64,000 nt of DNA from Zeimonas sp050187175 (GTDB taxonomy: Bacteria > Pseudomonadota > Gammaproteobacteria > Burkholderiales > Burkholderiaceae_E). Within the stretch, counting starts at the first letter, position 1; the number at the start of each line of letters is the position of its first letter. The translations under genes were made by a program, and so were the position numbers. The notes under the pieces are model-generated. The model ran no database searches. It was not told the DNA's origin and worked only from the letters and a program-made list of their open reading frames with translations. This document shows positions 53,131-61,959 of the stretch, one piece after another. The DNA lies in NCBI GenBank assembly GCA_050187175.1, contig JBFWXS010000017.1, forward strand, positions 1 to 64,000, given 5' to 3'.

Positions 53131-54327
53131 ATGTCCGAAGCACCCGTCATCGCCGGCGTCGGCATGGTCCCGTTCGGCAAGTTCGCCGACCGTTCGCTGT
53201 CCGATCTCGCCTGCGACGCTGCGCGGGCCGCGCTGCAGGATGCGGCGATAGCGCCCGACGAGCTGGACGCGATCTTCGCCGCGAACAGCGCGGCCGGCAT
53301 TCTGACCGGGCAGGAGAGCATCCGCGGCCAGGTCAGCCTGAAGCCGGCCGGCATTGGCGGGCCGCCGTTGTTCAACGTCGAGAATGCCTGCGCATCGGGC
53401 TCGTCGGCCATCCATCTGGCGGTGCAGATGATCCGGGCCGGTGCGGCCAGCTGCGTGCTGGTGGTCGGTTACGAGAAGATGGCGACCGCCGACCGCAGCC
53501 TGCCGTACCGCGCGCTCGATGCCTGCAGCGACCTGGACGAGCTGGCGGCGCTGAAGGCCGGCCTGGGCACCGACGGCGCGCAGCGATCGATCTTCATGGA
53601 CTTCTATGCGCGCAAGCTCGAACGCTACTTCGCGGCCTCGAGCGCGAGCCCGCGCCATCTGGCGATGATCGCGGCCAAGAACCACAGCAACGGCGCCGCG
53701 AACCCGTTCGCGCAGTTCCGCGTGCCGCGCACCGCCGATGACGTGCTTGCATCGCGTCCCGTGGTCGATCCGCTGACGGTGATGATGTGCTCGCCGATCT
53801 CGGACGGTGCCGCGGCGCTGGTCCTGGTGTCGCAGGACTGGGCCCGGGCGCGCGGGCTGGACGGGCCGCGCGTCGCGGCGACCGTCGTCGCCACCGATTC
53901 GTTCGTCACCGAAGGCTCGCAGATGGCCGCCGTCGCGCAGCGTGCCTACCGGCAGGCGGGAATCGAAGCGTCCGACATCGACGTGGCCGAGGTGCACGAT
54001 GCGACCGCGGCCGGCGAGCTGTTCGAGTACGAGAACCTGGGCCTGGCTGAACCGTACCAGGGGTGGCGCCTGATCGAGGAAGGGCATACGGCGCTGGGCG
54101 GACGCACGCCGGTCAATCCATCGGGCGGACTGCTGGCCCGCGGCCATCCGCTGGGCGCGACCGGCGTGGCGCAGGTCTGCGAGCTGGCGTGGCAGCTGCG
54201 GGGCGAGGCCGGCCAGCGGCAGGTGCGCGGCGCGCGGGTCGGCGTCGCCCAGTGCGCCGGCGGGCAGTCGTCGTTCGGCAGGACCAGCGGCGCAGCGGCC
54301 ATGTGCCTGACGGTGGTGCAGGCATGA
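53131..54327 (+). CDS. Thiolase-family enzyme (SCP2/acetyl-CoA acetyltransferase type)
   Basis: This 398-residue thiolase-fold protein has the nucleophilic cysteine in NACASGSSAIHLAVQMI (about residue 90). The C-terminal block is HDATAAGELFEYENLGLAEPYQGW...NPSGGLLARGHPLGATGVAQVCELAWQL, with the conserved histidine in GHPLGATG. It should cleave a 3-ketoacyl-CoA. The second reactive cysteine of degradative thiolases sits in GVAQCAGGQSS. AAGGAGACGCAA precedes the ATG. Members of this subgroup occur in steroid and cyclic-acid degradation. Confidence 0.88.
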   Translation: MSEAPVIAGVGMVPFGKFADRSLSDLACDAARAALQDAAIAPDELDAIFAANSAAGILTGQESIRGQVSLKPAGIGGPPLFNVENACASGSSAIHLAVQMIRAGAASCVLVVGYEKMATADRSLPYRALDACSDLDELAALKAGLGTDGAQRSIFMDFYARKLERYFAASSASPRHLAMIAAKNHSNGAANPFAQFRVPRTADDVLASRPVVDPLTVMMCSPISDGAAALVLVSQDWARARGLDGPRVAATVVATDSFVTEGSQMAAVAQRAYRQAGIEASDIDVAEVHDATAAGELFEYENLGLAEPYQGWRLIEEGHTALGGRTPVNPSGGLLARGHPLGATGVAQVCELAWQLRGEAGQRQVRGARVGVAQCAGGQSSFGRTSGAAAMCLTVVQA

Positions 54328-55175
54328 GCGCGGTGCTGGGTCCGCACAGCGAGGCCAGCGTGACACCGCTGCGCACGATAGAGCGCAAGCTGGTCGAGTT
54401 CCGCGATGTCGAGAAGCGCTTCCACGTCGCGGGCGAATGGAACACCGCCGTCGAAGGCGTGAACCTGGACGTGGCGCAGGGCCAGATCGTCACGCTGGTC
54501 GGGCCCTCGGGCTGCGGCAAGTCGACGCTGCTGAACATGACGGCCGGCCTGTTCGGCCCATCGGTGGGCCGCGTCCTCTATCGCGGCGTCGACGTCGCCG
54601 GCCTCAATCACCGTGTCGGCTACATGACGCAGCAGGATCATCTGCTGCCGTGGCGAAGCGTGTTCGACAATATCGGCCTGCCGCTGGAGATCAAAGGCGG
54701 ACCCGCCGAGGAACGCCGCCAGCGCACCTACGAGCTGGTCCGTCTGGTCGGTCTGGAAGGCTTCGAGCGCTACTACCCGGCGCAGGTGTCGGGCGGCATG
54801 CGCAAGCGCTGCGCGCTGGCCCGCCTGCTCGCCTACGATCCCGAGACGCTGCTGATGGACGAGCCCTTCGGCGCGCTGGATGCGCAGATGCGGATGAGCC
54901 TGCAGGCCGAGCTGCTGGACATCTCGCGCCGGCTCGGCAAGACCGTGCTGTTCGTCACGCACGACCTCGACGAAGCGATCGCGCTGGCCGATCGCTGCGT
55001 CGTGTTCCACGGACGCCCCGGGCACATCGCCGAGATCATCGACGTCGACCTGCCGGCCGACCGCGATCTCGCGGCGCTGCGCTTCGATTCGCGCTACGTG
55101 CTGCTGACGCAGCGGCTGTGGCGGCTGATGGCGCCGCAGATGAACGTGGGCAGGCCGCAGGGGAGCCGATCATGA
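54324..55175 (+). CDS. ABC importer ATPase (SsuB/TauB type)
   Basis: A 283-residue ATPase with Walker A GPSGCGKSTLL, Q-loop TQQDHLLPW, signature VSGGMRKRCALARLL, Walker B LLMDEPFGALDAQ and switch FVTHDLDEAI. It overlaps the thiolase gene (ATGA) and the permease gene, so import and degradation are made from one transcript. The 20-residue leader lacks known features. Confidence 0.93.
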   Translation: MSAVLGPHSEASVTPLRTIERKLVEFRDVEKRFHVAGEWNTAVEGVNLDVAQGQIVTLVGPSGCGKSTLLNMTAGLFGPSVGRVLYRGVDVAGLNHRVGYMTQQDHLLPWRSVFDNIGLPLEIKGGPAEERRQRTYELVRLVGLEGFERYYPAQVSGGMRKRCALARLLAYDPETLLMDEPFGALDAQMRMSLQAELLDISRRLGKTVLFVTHDLDEAIALADRCVVFHGRPGHIAEIIDVDLPADRDLAALRFDSRYVLLTQRLWRLMAPQMNVGRPQGSRS

Positions 55176-55954
55176 AGCAGACGCCCGGCAGGGTCTTCTG
55201 GTGGCGCATTGCGCTCATGCTGGGCGCGGTCGTGCTGTGGCACTTCGCGTCGGGACGCCTGGTCAGTCCGCTGTTCGTGCCGGCGCCGCTGGACGTGCTC
55301 AACCGCCTGTGGTCGCTGGTCACCAGCGGCAAGCTTGCTTTCCACGCCAGCTACACGGCGCTGCACGCGATCGCCGGATTCGCGCTCGGCGCGGTGGCCG
55401 GCACGATGATGGGCGTGCTGCTGGGGCGGATGCAGTTCCTGGCGCAGATCCTGGATCCGTTCATCATGGGCTTCTACAGCCTGCCCAAGATCGCGCTGGC
55501 GCCGCTGTTCATCCTGTGGTTCGGCGTCGGTACCGAGATGAAGGTGCTGTTCGTCGCGATGATCGTGTTCCTGCTGGTGTTCCTCAACACCTATAGCGGC
55601 GTGCGCCAGGTCTCGCGCGAGCAGATCACGATCCTGCGGCTGATGCAGGCCTCCGAAGCGCAGATCCTGCGCAAGGTAGTGCTGCCGTCGGCGATCACGT
55701 GGATGTTCACCGGCTTGCGGCTGTCGGTGCCGTACGCCCTGATCGGCGCGATCATGGGCGAGATGCTGGCTTCCAACCGGGGGCTGGGCTACGTGCTGTC
55801 CGACGCCACCGCGCAGTTCGATACGGCCGGGGCGTTCGCGGGCATCGTCGCAATCATCGCGATGGCCGTGATCTTCAATGCCGCCGTGCGCATCGCCGAA
55901 CGTCTCGCCATGCCCTGGCGCGAGGTCGATGCGCAGCGCGAGCTTTCATTCTGA
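55172..55954 (+). CDS. ABC importer permease (SsuC/TauC type)
   Basis: A 260-residue inner-membrane protein with about six helices. The family signatures FVPAPLDVLNRLW, FYSLPKIALAPLFILWFGVG and the EAA-type loop MQASEAQILRKVVLPSAITWMFTGLRLSVPYALIGAI are present. It is the transmembrane partner of the flanking ATPase and binding protein. It is clearly distinct in sequence from the permease at 20698. Confidence 0.92.
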   Translation: MKQTPGRVFWWRIALMLGAVVLWHFASGRLVSPLFVPAPLDVLNRLWSLVTSGKLAFHASYTALHAIAGFALGAVAGTMMGVLLGRMQFLAQILDPFIMGFYSLPKIALAPLFILWFGVGTEMKVLFVAMIVFLLVFLNTYSGVRQVSREQITILRLMQASEAQILRKVVLPSAITWMFTGLRLSVPYALIGAIMGEMLASNRGLGYVLSDATAQFDTAGAFAGIVAIIAMAVIFNAAVRIAERLAMPWREVDAQRELSF

Positions 55955-55965
55955 GGAGACACGCG

Positions 55966-56982
55966 ATGAGCAAGAAAATGGTGGCGGCAGCGCTGGCGAT
56001 CTGGGCCGCGGCCGGATATGCGCAACCGAAGCACGACGTTTCGCAGGTGGTCGCGACCACGTCGTTCGCCTTCCTTCCCGTCTACGTGGCCGAGCACATG
56101 GGCTACTTCGCCGAGGAGGGCGTGAACATGAAGACGATCAGCGCCGCGACCGCGCAGGCAGGCCTGGCCATGGTGGCTACCGGCGAGGCGGCCTACTACC
56201 TGACCTCGCCGGTGGCCGGCGCCCGCTCGGTGGCGCAGGGGGCGCGGATCGTCAACTGCGGCGCGCTGATGGTGCAGAACCCGACTAACATCGTGATCTC
56301 GTCGGCGGTCGCGAAGAAGAACAAGATCACCGACCCGTCCACGCTGAGCGCGGAGCAGCGCATCGGCCTGCTGAAAGGGCTGCGGCTGGCCGCGCATACG
56401 CCGGGATCCTCGCCGGACCTGACGCTGAAGTTCATGCTGCAGTCGGTGGGCATGGACCCCGAGCGCGACGTGCAGATCCTGCCTATCACGCAGAACGCCA
56501 TCCTGGCCGCGCTCGAGCGCGACCGCATCGACGGCTTTGCCTACTCGTCGCCGCTGGCCGATGTCGCCGTCGCGCGCTACGGCGCTGTCAAGTTCGTCTC
56601 GCTGGTCGACGGCGACTTCAAGCCGCTGTCGGGGCAGCTGTCGATCGCGATGGTGTGCAACCGCGACTGGGTCGAGAAGCAGCCCGAGGCCGCGGCGGCG
56701 ACCGTGCGGGCGATCTGGCGCGCGATGAAGCTGATGAAGTCCGACCCGGCCCGGGCGCGCGCCGCGGCGCGCAAGGCGTTCGCCGACATGGACGATGCCA
56801 TCTTCAACGTCGCCTTCCAGAGCAATCTGAACGCCTTCCCCGACAACCCGACCACCACCCGTCAGCAGATGGAGGCGGCGCTCGACTACCACGTCAAGAC
56901 CGGCGGCGCGCCCATTTCGGTGAAGGTGGAGAACACCTTCACCAATGCCGCGGTGGAGCTGGCCGCCAAGGGCATGAAGTAG
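55966..56982 (+). CDS. ABC importer substrate-binding protein (NMT1/SsuA type)
   Basis: This 338-residue exported protein has a short signal peptide (MVAAALAIWAAAGYA). A type II binding fold follows: VVATTSFAFLPVYVAEHMGYFAEEGVNMKTISAATAQAGLAMVATGEAAYYLTSP, then GLRLAAHTPGSSPDLTLKFMLQSVGMDPERDVQ. It should capture the pathway substrate in the periplasm. GAGGAG precedes the ATG. Ligand identity is not apparent; co-expression with a CoA ligase points to a carboxylic acid. Confidence 0.9.
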   Translation: MSKKMVAAALAIWAAAGYAQPKHDVSQVVATTSFAFLPVYVAEHMGYFAEEGVNMKTISAATAQAGLAMVATGEAAYYLTSPVAGARSVAQGARIVNCGALMVQNPTNIVISSAVAKKNKITDPSTLSAEQRIGLLKGLRLAAHTPGSSPDLTLKFMLQSVGMDPERDVQILPITQNAILAALERDRIDGFAYSSPLADVAVARYGAVKFVSLVDGDFKPLSGQLSIAMVCNRDWVEKQPEAAAATVRAIWRAMKLMKSDPARARAAARKAFADMDDAIFNVAFQSNLNAFPDNPTTTRQQMEAALDYHVKTGGAPISVKVENTFTNAAVELAAKGMK

Positions 56983-56995
56983 CGGCCCCTTTCCG

Positions 56996-57973
56996 ATGAG
57001 CATGCACGAGGCAAGCACCGAACTGCTGGACGTCGTCGTCGACGAAGTCCGCGACGAAGCGCAGGGCATACGGTCCTTCGATCTGGCGCCGCGCGACGGA
57101 CGGCCGCTGCCGCCCTTCGCGCCCGGCGCGCACGTCGACCTGATCATGGGCGGCGGCCTGGTGCGCAGCTATTCGCTGATCGGCGAGCTCGGCGATCCGT
57201 TACGATACCGGATCGCGGTCCTGCGCGATCCGCGCAGCCGCGGCGGCTCGGCCTTCATGCATGCGTCGGTCGGCAAGGGCACGCCGCTGAAGATGACCTC
57301 GCCGCGCAATCACTTTCCGCTGGTGGAGGAAGCGCCGGTATCGGTGCTGATCGCCGGCGGCATAGGCGTCACGCCGATCTGGTGCATGATCCAGCGGCTG
57401 AACATGCTGGGACGGCGCTGGGTGCTGCACTATGCGTGCCGCAGCCGGGGCGCGGCGGCGTTCGCCCCGGCGATCGACGCGGCGGCGCGGCACGGCCGCG
57501 GCCAGGTGCAGTTCTGGTTCGACGACGAGCATGGCGGGCAGACGCTCGATCTGGCCGGCATCGTGCGCCGCGCGCCGGCCGATGCGCATCTCTATTGCTG
57601 CGGTCCGGCGCCGATGCTGGCCGCGTTTCGCGCGGCCGTGCCCGGCGAGTGGTCGCACCGGACGCACATGGAGTACTTCCGGCCGGCCGAGTCGGCCAAG
57701 CCGGCGCGGGCCTTCGTCGTCGAGCTGGCGCGCTCGGGGCGCACGATAGAAGTACCAGGCGGCTGCTCCATCCTCGATGCGCTGATGATGCACGGCATAG
57801 ACGCGCCGTATTCGTGCTACGAGGGGCTGTGCGGCACCTGCGAGACGCGCGTGATCGCCGGCATTCCGGACCATCGCGACCAGCTGCTCAGCGACAAGGC
57901 CCGCGCTGAGAACAAGACCGTCATCATCTGCTGCTCGGGCAGCCTGTCCGACCGTCTTGTGCTCGATCTCTGA
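56996..57973 (+). CDS. Phthalate-dioxygenase-reductase-type ferredoxin reductase
   Basis: This 325-residue iron-sulfur flavoprotein is arranged flavin domain, NAD domain, then plant-type [2Fe-2S] domain. RSYSLIGEL (the RxYS flavin motif) is near residue 60, GGIGVTPIWCM marks the nucleotide site, and YCCGPAPML follows. The cluster cysteines are in CYEGLCGTCETRV plus a final cysteine in the C-terminal IICCSG. The domain order matches the PDR/VanB class. It probably supplies electrons to the PaaA/PaaC-like di-iron protein at the other end of the cluster, although PaaE-type reductases have a similar layout. Confidence 0.9.
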   Translation: MSMHEASTELLDVVVDEVRDEAQGIRSFDLAPRDGRPLPPFAPGAHVDLIMGGGLVRSYSLIGELGDPLRYRIAVLRDPRSRGGSAFMHASVGKGTPLKMTSPRNHFPLVEEAPVSVLIAGGIGVTPIWCMIQRLNMLGRRWVLHYACRSRGAAAFAPAIDAAARHGRGQVQFWFDDEHGGQTLDLAGIVRRAPADAHLYCCGPAPMLAAFRAAVPGEWSHRTHMEYFRPAESAKPARAFVVELARSGRTIEVPGGCSILDALMMHGIDAPYSCYEGLCGTCETRVIAGIPDHRDQLLSDKARAENKTVIICCSGSLSDRLVLDL

Positions 57974-57982
57974 GTTCTCGCC

Positions 57983-59581
57983 TCAGGCCTCGCGCTGCGG
58001 CCCCGGCCGCCGGTCCTCGACCACGAAGCGGGCCAGCGTGCTCACGCCGCTGTCGGCCCGCGCGACGTCGTCGAGCACGCGCAGCGTCGTCGTGCAGCGC
58101 GTCGGCGTGAGCTCGGCCACCGCGTAGCCGCGCCGGTCGGAGCGCGCCAGCAGCACGTGCGGATTGCGCGCCGCGATCTCGTCGACCCGGCTCTGCGCGA
58201 CGCCCGACGACGACGAAATCGACGTGCCGCAGAACTCGCTGGCCAGCGTCGGCGCATCGCTGCGCGCGGCATCGGCCTGGACGCGGCAGACATAGTTTTG
58301 ATGAATGTCGCCGCCGACGATGACGGTATTGCGCGGCGGATGACGCTGCAGCGCGTCGAGCAGCCGCTGGCGGGCGGCCGGATAGCCGTCCCAGGTATTG
58401 CTGCTATAGCTCTGCTCCGGTGCGCTGCGATAGTTGCGCGGCGCGAAGATGGTCTGCTGCGCCAGTACGCTCCAGCGCATATCGCCGCCGGCATCCTGTT
58501 CGAGCCTGCGCAGCAGCCAGCGCTCCTGCCCGGCACCGAGCATGCTGCGGCCGGGGTCGCTCAGCTCCGCGCATTGCCCGGGGCTCACGGGACCGCGCAC
58601 CGGCTCGCCCGGCACGCGGCAGGCCTGCCGGTCGCGATACTGCCGCGTATCGAGCATGTGCAGCGCGGCCAGGCGGCCGAAGCGGTGGCTGCCGTACAGG
58701 CGTCCCGCTGCGCGCGATGCCGCGCGCAGCGGCATGTTCTCGTAGAAAGCCTGGTAGCCGGCGCTGCGCCGCGCCAGGAACGCCGCGGCCTCGCCGCGGC
58801 CGCTGCTGCCGGCGTAGTCGTTCTGGACCTCGTGGTCGTCCCAGCTCACGATCCACGGACAGGCACGGTGGGCCGCCTGTAGATCGGGGTCGCTCTTGTA
58901 CAGCGCGTAGCGGTCGCGGAAATCGGCCAGCGTCGCGGCGGTGCGCAGAGCATGGCTGCGCGGCAGCGGCGCAGCTTGAGTCTGAGCTTGAGCTTGCGCC
59001 TGAGCCTGAGCCTGAGCTTGCGCCTGCCCCGGCATCGCGGCCCGCGCCGGCATCGCATATTCGTAGATGTAGTCGCCCAGGAACAGGACGAGGTCGAGCT
59101 GCTCGTCGGCCAGATGGCGATGCGCCGCGTAGTAGCCGTGTTCCCAGCGCTGGCACGATGCGAACGCGAAGCGCAGCCGCGCGGCCTCGGCGTCGGCGGC
59201 CGGCAGCGTGCGGGCGCGGCCGACGGCCGAGCTGGCCTCGCCGTGCGTGAAGCGATAGAAGTACCAGCGATCGGGCCGCAGTCCCGCCACTTCGACGTGC
59301 ACCGAGTGGCCGAGTTCGGCCAGCGCGTCGGCCTGGCCGGACGCGACGATGCGGCGAAAGTGCTCGTCGTCGGCGACTTCCCAGCCGACGTTCAGCCGCG
59401 CGGCGTGCGCCGCGCCGGTCAGCCGTGTCCACAGCACGAAGCCGTCAGCTTCGGGCGCGCCGCTGGCGATGCCCAGCGTGAACGGATCGTGGGCGCGCAG
59501 CTCGGCGGCGCGCGCCCAGCGCGGCAGCGTCCCGGCCGTGGCCGCCTGAGCGGCCAGACGGAGCAGGGTGCGCCGCTGCAT
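57983..59581 (-). CDS. phoD: PhoD-family alkaline phosphatase / phosphodiesterase
   Basis: This 532-residue protein has a twin-arginine-like signal, QRRTLLRLAAQAATAG. PhoD motifs are GIASGAPEADGFVLWTRL, FAFASCQRWEHGYYAAH and FLGDYIYEY. SWDDHEVQNDYAG (metal-binding DDHE), LDTRQYRD and VIVGGDIHQNYV complete the set. It should release phosphate from mono- and diesters in the periplasm. A (Gln-Ala)n run around residue 187, encoded by a hexamer repeat near 58977-59030, is an insertion in a loop before the second half. It is convergent with the reductase gene across 9 bp. No clear Pho box was found upstream. Confidence 0.92.
   Translation of the reverse strand: MQRRTLLRLAAQAATAGTLPRWARAAELRAHDPFTLGIASGAPEADGFVLWTRLTGAAHAARLNVGWEVADDEHFRRIVASGQADALAELGHSVHVEVAGLRPDRWYFYRFTHGEASSAVGRARTLPAADAEAARLRFAFASCQRWEHGYYAAHRHLADEQLDLVLFLGDYIYEYAMPARAAMPGQAQAQAQAQAQAQAQTQAAPLPRSHALRTAATLADFRDRYALYKSDPDLQAAHRACPWIVSWDDHEVQNDYAGSSGRGEAAAFLARRSAGYQAFYENMPLRAASRAAGRLYGSHRFGRLAALHMLDTRQYRDRQACRVPGEPVRGPVSPGQCAELSDPGRSMLGAGQERWLLRRLEQDAGGDMRWSVLAQQTIFAPRNYRSAPEQSYSSNTWDGYPAARQRLLDALQRHPPRNTVIVGGDIHQNYVCRVQADAARSDAPTLASEFCGTSISSSSGVAQSRVDEIAARNPHVLLARSDRRGYAVAELTPTRCTTTLRVLDDVARADSGVSTLARFVVEDRRPGPQREA
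58977..59030. repeat. Hexamer repeat encoding (Gln-Ala)n in phoD
   Basis: Units of the type GAGCTT/GAGCCT recur on the plus strand and encode alternating Ala-Gln on the minus strand, always in frame. A likely slippage-prone surface loop. Confidence 0.75.
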
Positions 59582-59645
59582 GGAAGAGATGACGCGCCGG
59601 CGCTCGGGAGTCAGTGCGAGCCGCTGCCTGTTCAGCCGGCCGCGC

Positions 59646-60905
59646 TCAGCCGCGCGGCGCGACGGTCGGATCGCGGTCCGGGCCGGCGACGATGCCGGCG
59701 TCGTGCAGGCGGCCGATCGCGGCCGAGTCCAGTCCCAACACTTCGTGCAGCACCTGATCGGTATGCGTGCCCAGCAGCGGCGCCGGCGAGGTCGGCTGGC
59801 GCTGCAGCGCGGGTGCGCGCACCGGACTGCCGGCCGACAGATGCTCGCCGACTCCCGGCGTCGTGATGCGCTCGAACACCGGGTTGGCCACGCTGGCGCG
59901 CGTGTCGTGCGCCAGCAGCTCGCCCGCCGTGCCGTAGCGGCCCCAGGTCGCGCGGTGCTTGCCGAGTTCCTGTTCCGCCTGTTCGCGCGTGCGGGCCGCG
60001 AACCAGGGTTCGATCAGCGCGGCGATCTCGTCGCGTGCCGCGAAGCGCTGCTCCTCGTCGGACAGGTCCAGCCCGCTGCGTCGCTCGAGCTCCGTGATCG
60101 CCTGCTGCAGGCCGCAGGCCGCCACCAGCGACTTCCACTGGCCGGCGGAAATCCCGACCACCATCAGTCGGTGCCCGTCGGACGTGCCGAAGTCGCGGCC
60201 GAATGCGCCGTAGACGTGGTTGCCGACCGATGGCCGTTCCTGTCCCAGCAATTCGGCTTCGGCCAGCACGCCGAGATGCGACAGCGTCGTGAACGCGATG
60301 TCGGACAGCGCCAGCTTCAGCTCCGCGCCCTGGCCGGTACGCCGGCGCGAGTCGACCGCGGAAGCGATCGAGAAGGCCGCATAGTAGGCGCAGGTGACGT
60401 CCCAGGCCGGCAGCACGTGATTGACGGGCCGCTGTTCGGAGCCGCCGCCGGTGACCATCGGATAGCCGGTCGCGCAGTTGACGGTGTAGTCGACTGCGGT
60501 GCTGCCGTCGCCGTTGCCTTGAATGGTGCAGCTGATGACGTCGGCGCGGCGCTTCGCGAGCACCTCGTGCGCCAGCCACGGCGTGCCTATGTTCGTCAGC
60601 AGCACGCCGGCCTCCGGGCCGGGCGCGGTGGCCAGAGCCTGGATCAGCTCGCGCCCTTCGGGGCGGCGCAGATCGATCGCGATCGAGCGCTTGCCCTTGT
60701 TCAGAGCGGTCCAGTAGAGGCTGCGTCCGAGGCCGCCGTCGTCGCGCGGCATTCGCGGCATGCGGCCGTAGTCGATGCCGCCTCCGATCATCTCGACTCG
60801 GATCACCTGGGCGCCGAACTGTGCCAGTGCCAGCCCGGCGAGCGGTGCGGCGATGAATGCGGAGCTTTCGATGACGCGCAGATCTTTGAGGAAGGGATAG
60901 GTCAT
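59646..60905 (-). CDS. CaiB/BaiF-type (family III) CoA-transferase
   Basis: This 419-residue enzyme should move CoA between carboxylic acids. Family hallmarks are LRVIESSAFIAAPLAGLALAQFGAQVIRVEMIGGGIDYGR, LNKGKRSIAIDLRRPEGRELI, and the mid-section where the catalytic aspartate normally lies, AWDVTCAYYAAFSIASAV. HTDQVLHEVLGLDSAAIGRLHDAGIV is the typical C-terminus. AGGA precedes the start at 60905. It stands alone on the minus strand between phoD and a divergent hydrolase. It may serve the CoA pathway at 49-58 kb, but that is only proximity. Confidence 0.88.
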   Translation of the reverse strand: MTYPFLKDLRVIESSAFIAAPLAGLALAQFGAQVIRVEMIGGGIDYGRMPRMPRDDGGLGRSLYWTALNKGKRSIAIDLRRPEGRELIQALATAPGPEAGVLLTNIGTPWLAHEVLAKRRADVISCTIQGNGDGSTAVDYTVNCATGYPMVTGGGSEQRPVNHVLPAWDVTCAYYAAFSIASAVDSRRRTGQGAELKLALSDIAFTTLSHLGVLAEAELLGQERPSVGNHVYGAFGRDFGTSDGHRLMVVGISAGQWKSLVAACGLQQAITELERRSGLDLSDEEQRFAARDEIAALIEPWFAARTREQAEQELGKHRATWGRYGTAGELLAHDTRASVANPVFERITTPGVGEHLSAGSPVRAPALQRQPTSPAPLLGTHTDQVLHEVLGLDSAAIGRLHDAGIVAGPDRDPTVAPRG

Positions 60906-61096
60906 GAGTGTCGTCCTGGGGGGCCTCGGTCGAGCCCTTGGTGAGGCCCACGGTCGGGCCGGTTGGCACCGGATTGTCGCAGATCGAACGGCCGGCTCGG
61001 CGCGCGGCGCGGGCCGGCGGCTGGGCCGCCCGTTTGCACGGCGCCGGTGAGCCGCTCCGTCCATCGGCGCGCGCGGTCAAGAACGTCAGAAGGATC

Positions 61097-61816
61097 ATGA
61101 AGAAGCGATCGAGCCGTTTGCGTTTCGGCCCGCTGGGCCCCCGCTGCGTCCACGTCTGCGTCGACATGCAGCGCCTGTTCGCCGAGCCGACGCCGTGGCA
61201 GACGCCATGGATGCCGCGCGTGCTGCCCAAGGTGCTGAGTCTGGTGGCGGTGCATGCCGCGCAGACCATCTTCACGCGCTTCGTGCCGCTCGATCGTCCG
61301 GGGCAGGGCGTGGGTACCTGGCGGCGCTACTACGAACGCTGGGCCGACATGACGCTGCAGCGGCTGGGTCGCGAGCGCGTCGCGCTGCTGCCGCCGCTGG
61401 CCGCCTATGTTCCGCCGGCGCAGGTGATCGACAAGCGCGTCTACTCGCCATGGCAGGACCCGGCTTTGCGGCAGGCGCTGCAGCAGCGCGGCGCCGATAC
61501 CATCGTGGTCAGCGGCGGCGAGACCGACGTCTGCGTGCTGAGCACCGTGCTCGGAGCCGTCGATCTGGGCTACCGCGTGGTCATCGCCGAGGACGCGCTG
61601 TGCAGTTCTTCGGATGAGACGCACGACGCGCTGATCACCGTCTACGAGAACCGCTATTCGCAGCAGGTCGAAGCCGTATCGGTGGCGGAGATCCTGGCCC
61701 ATTGGCCCGACGTGGCGGGCGGCCGCGCATCGCCCGCGGCCGCGAACACCGCTGCGAACACTGCTGCGAACACTGCTGTGAATACGGCTGCACGTGCGGC
61801 GAAGTCGCGGACCTGA
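61097..61816 (+). CDS. Isochorismatase-like cysteine hydrolase
   Basis: This 239-residue protein has the catalytic triad of the isochorismatase superfamily: Asp in VHVCVDMQRLF, Lys in VIDKRVYSPW and Cys in SGGETDVCVLSTVLGA. ALCSSSDETHDALI follows. Members hydrolyse amides or nucleotide-like substrates such as nicotinamide or carbamoyl compounds; the substrate here is unknown. AAGGA lies upstream of the ATG. The last 35 residues are an Ala/Asn/Thr tail (NTAANTAANTAVNTAARAA) from a 12-bp tandem repeat at about 61741-61790, unlikely to be part of the fold. Confidence 0.85.
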   Translation: MKKRSSRLRFGPLGPRCVHVCVDMQRLFAEPTPWQTPWMPRVLPKVLSLVAVHAAQTIFTRFVPLDRPGQGVGTWRRYYERWADMTLQRLGRERVALLPPLAAYVPPAQVIDKRVYSPWQDPALRQALQQRGADTIVVSGGETDVCVLSTVLGAVDLGYRVVIAEDALCSSSDETHDALITVYENRYSQQVEAVSVAEILAHWPDVAGGRASPAAANTAANTAANTAVNTAARAAKSRT

Positions 61817-61853
61817 CCCTTTCTCGCGCTTCGGCTCTGCTCGATCGGCAGCG

Positions 61854-61886
61854 GGCCGCGCATCGGCGGTATGCCGATGCGCGGCC
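61854..61886. terminator. Strong 14-bp hairpin between convergent genes (possible bidirectional terminator)
   Basis: A perfect stem GGCCGCGCATCGGC/GCCGATGCGCGGCC with a 5-nt loop (GGTAT) sits midway in the 143-bp spacer between the hydrolase and the VOC gene. There is no T-run on either side, so it may act with Rho or only block readthrough and protect 3' ends. Confidence 0.5.
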
Positions 61887-61959
61887 GCCGGGCGTCAGCC
61901 ACCGGCCAGCCTGGCCGCCAGGCCGCCCGCCCGCCCGGCCAGCCGCCGTCGCCCAGCCG

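Noticed and set aside
59582..59645. Pho box upstream of phoD
   Set aside because: A single GTCAT occurs, but no second unit at 11-bp spacing was found on either strand.
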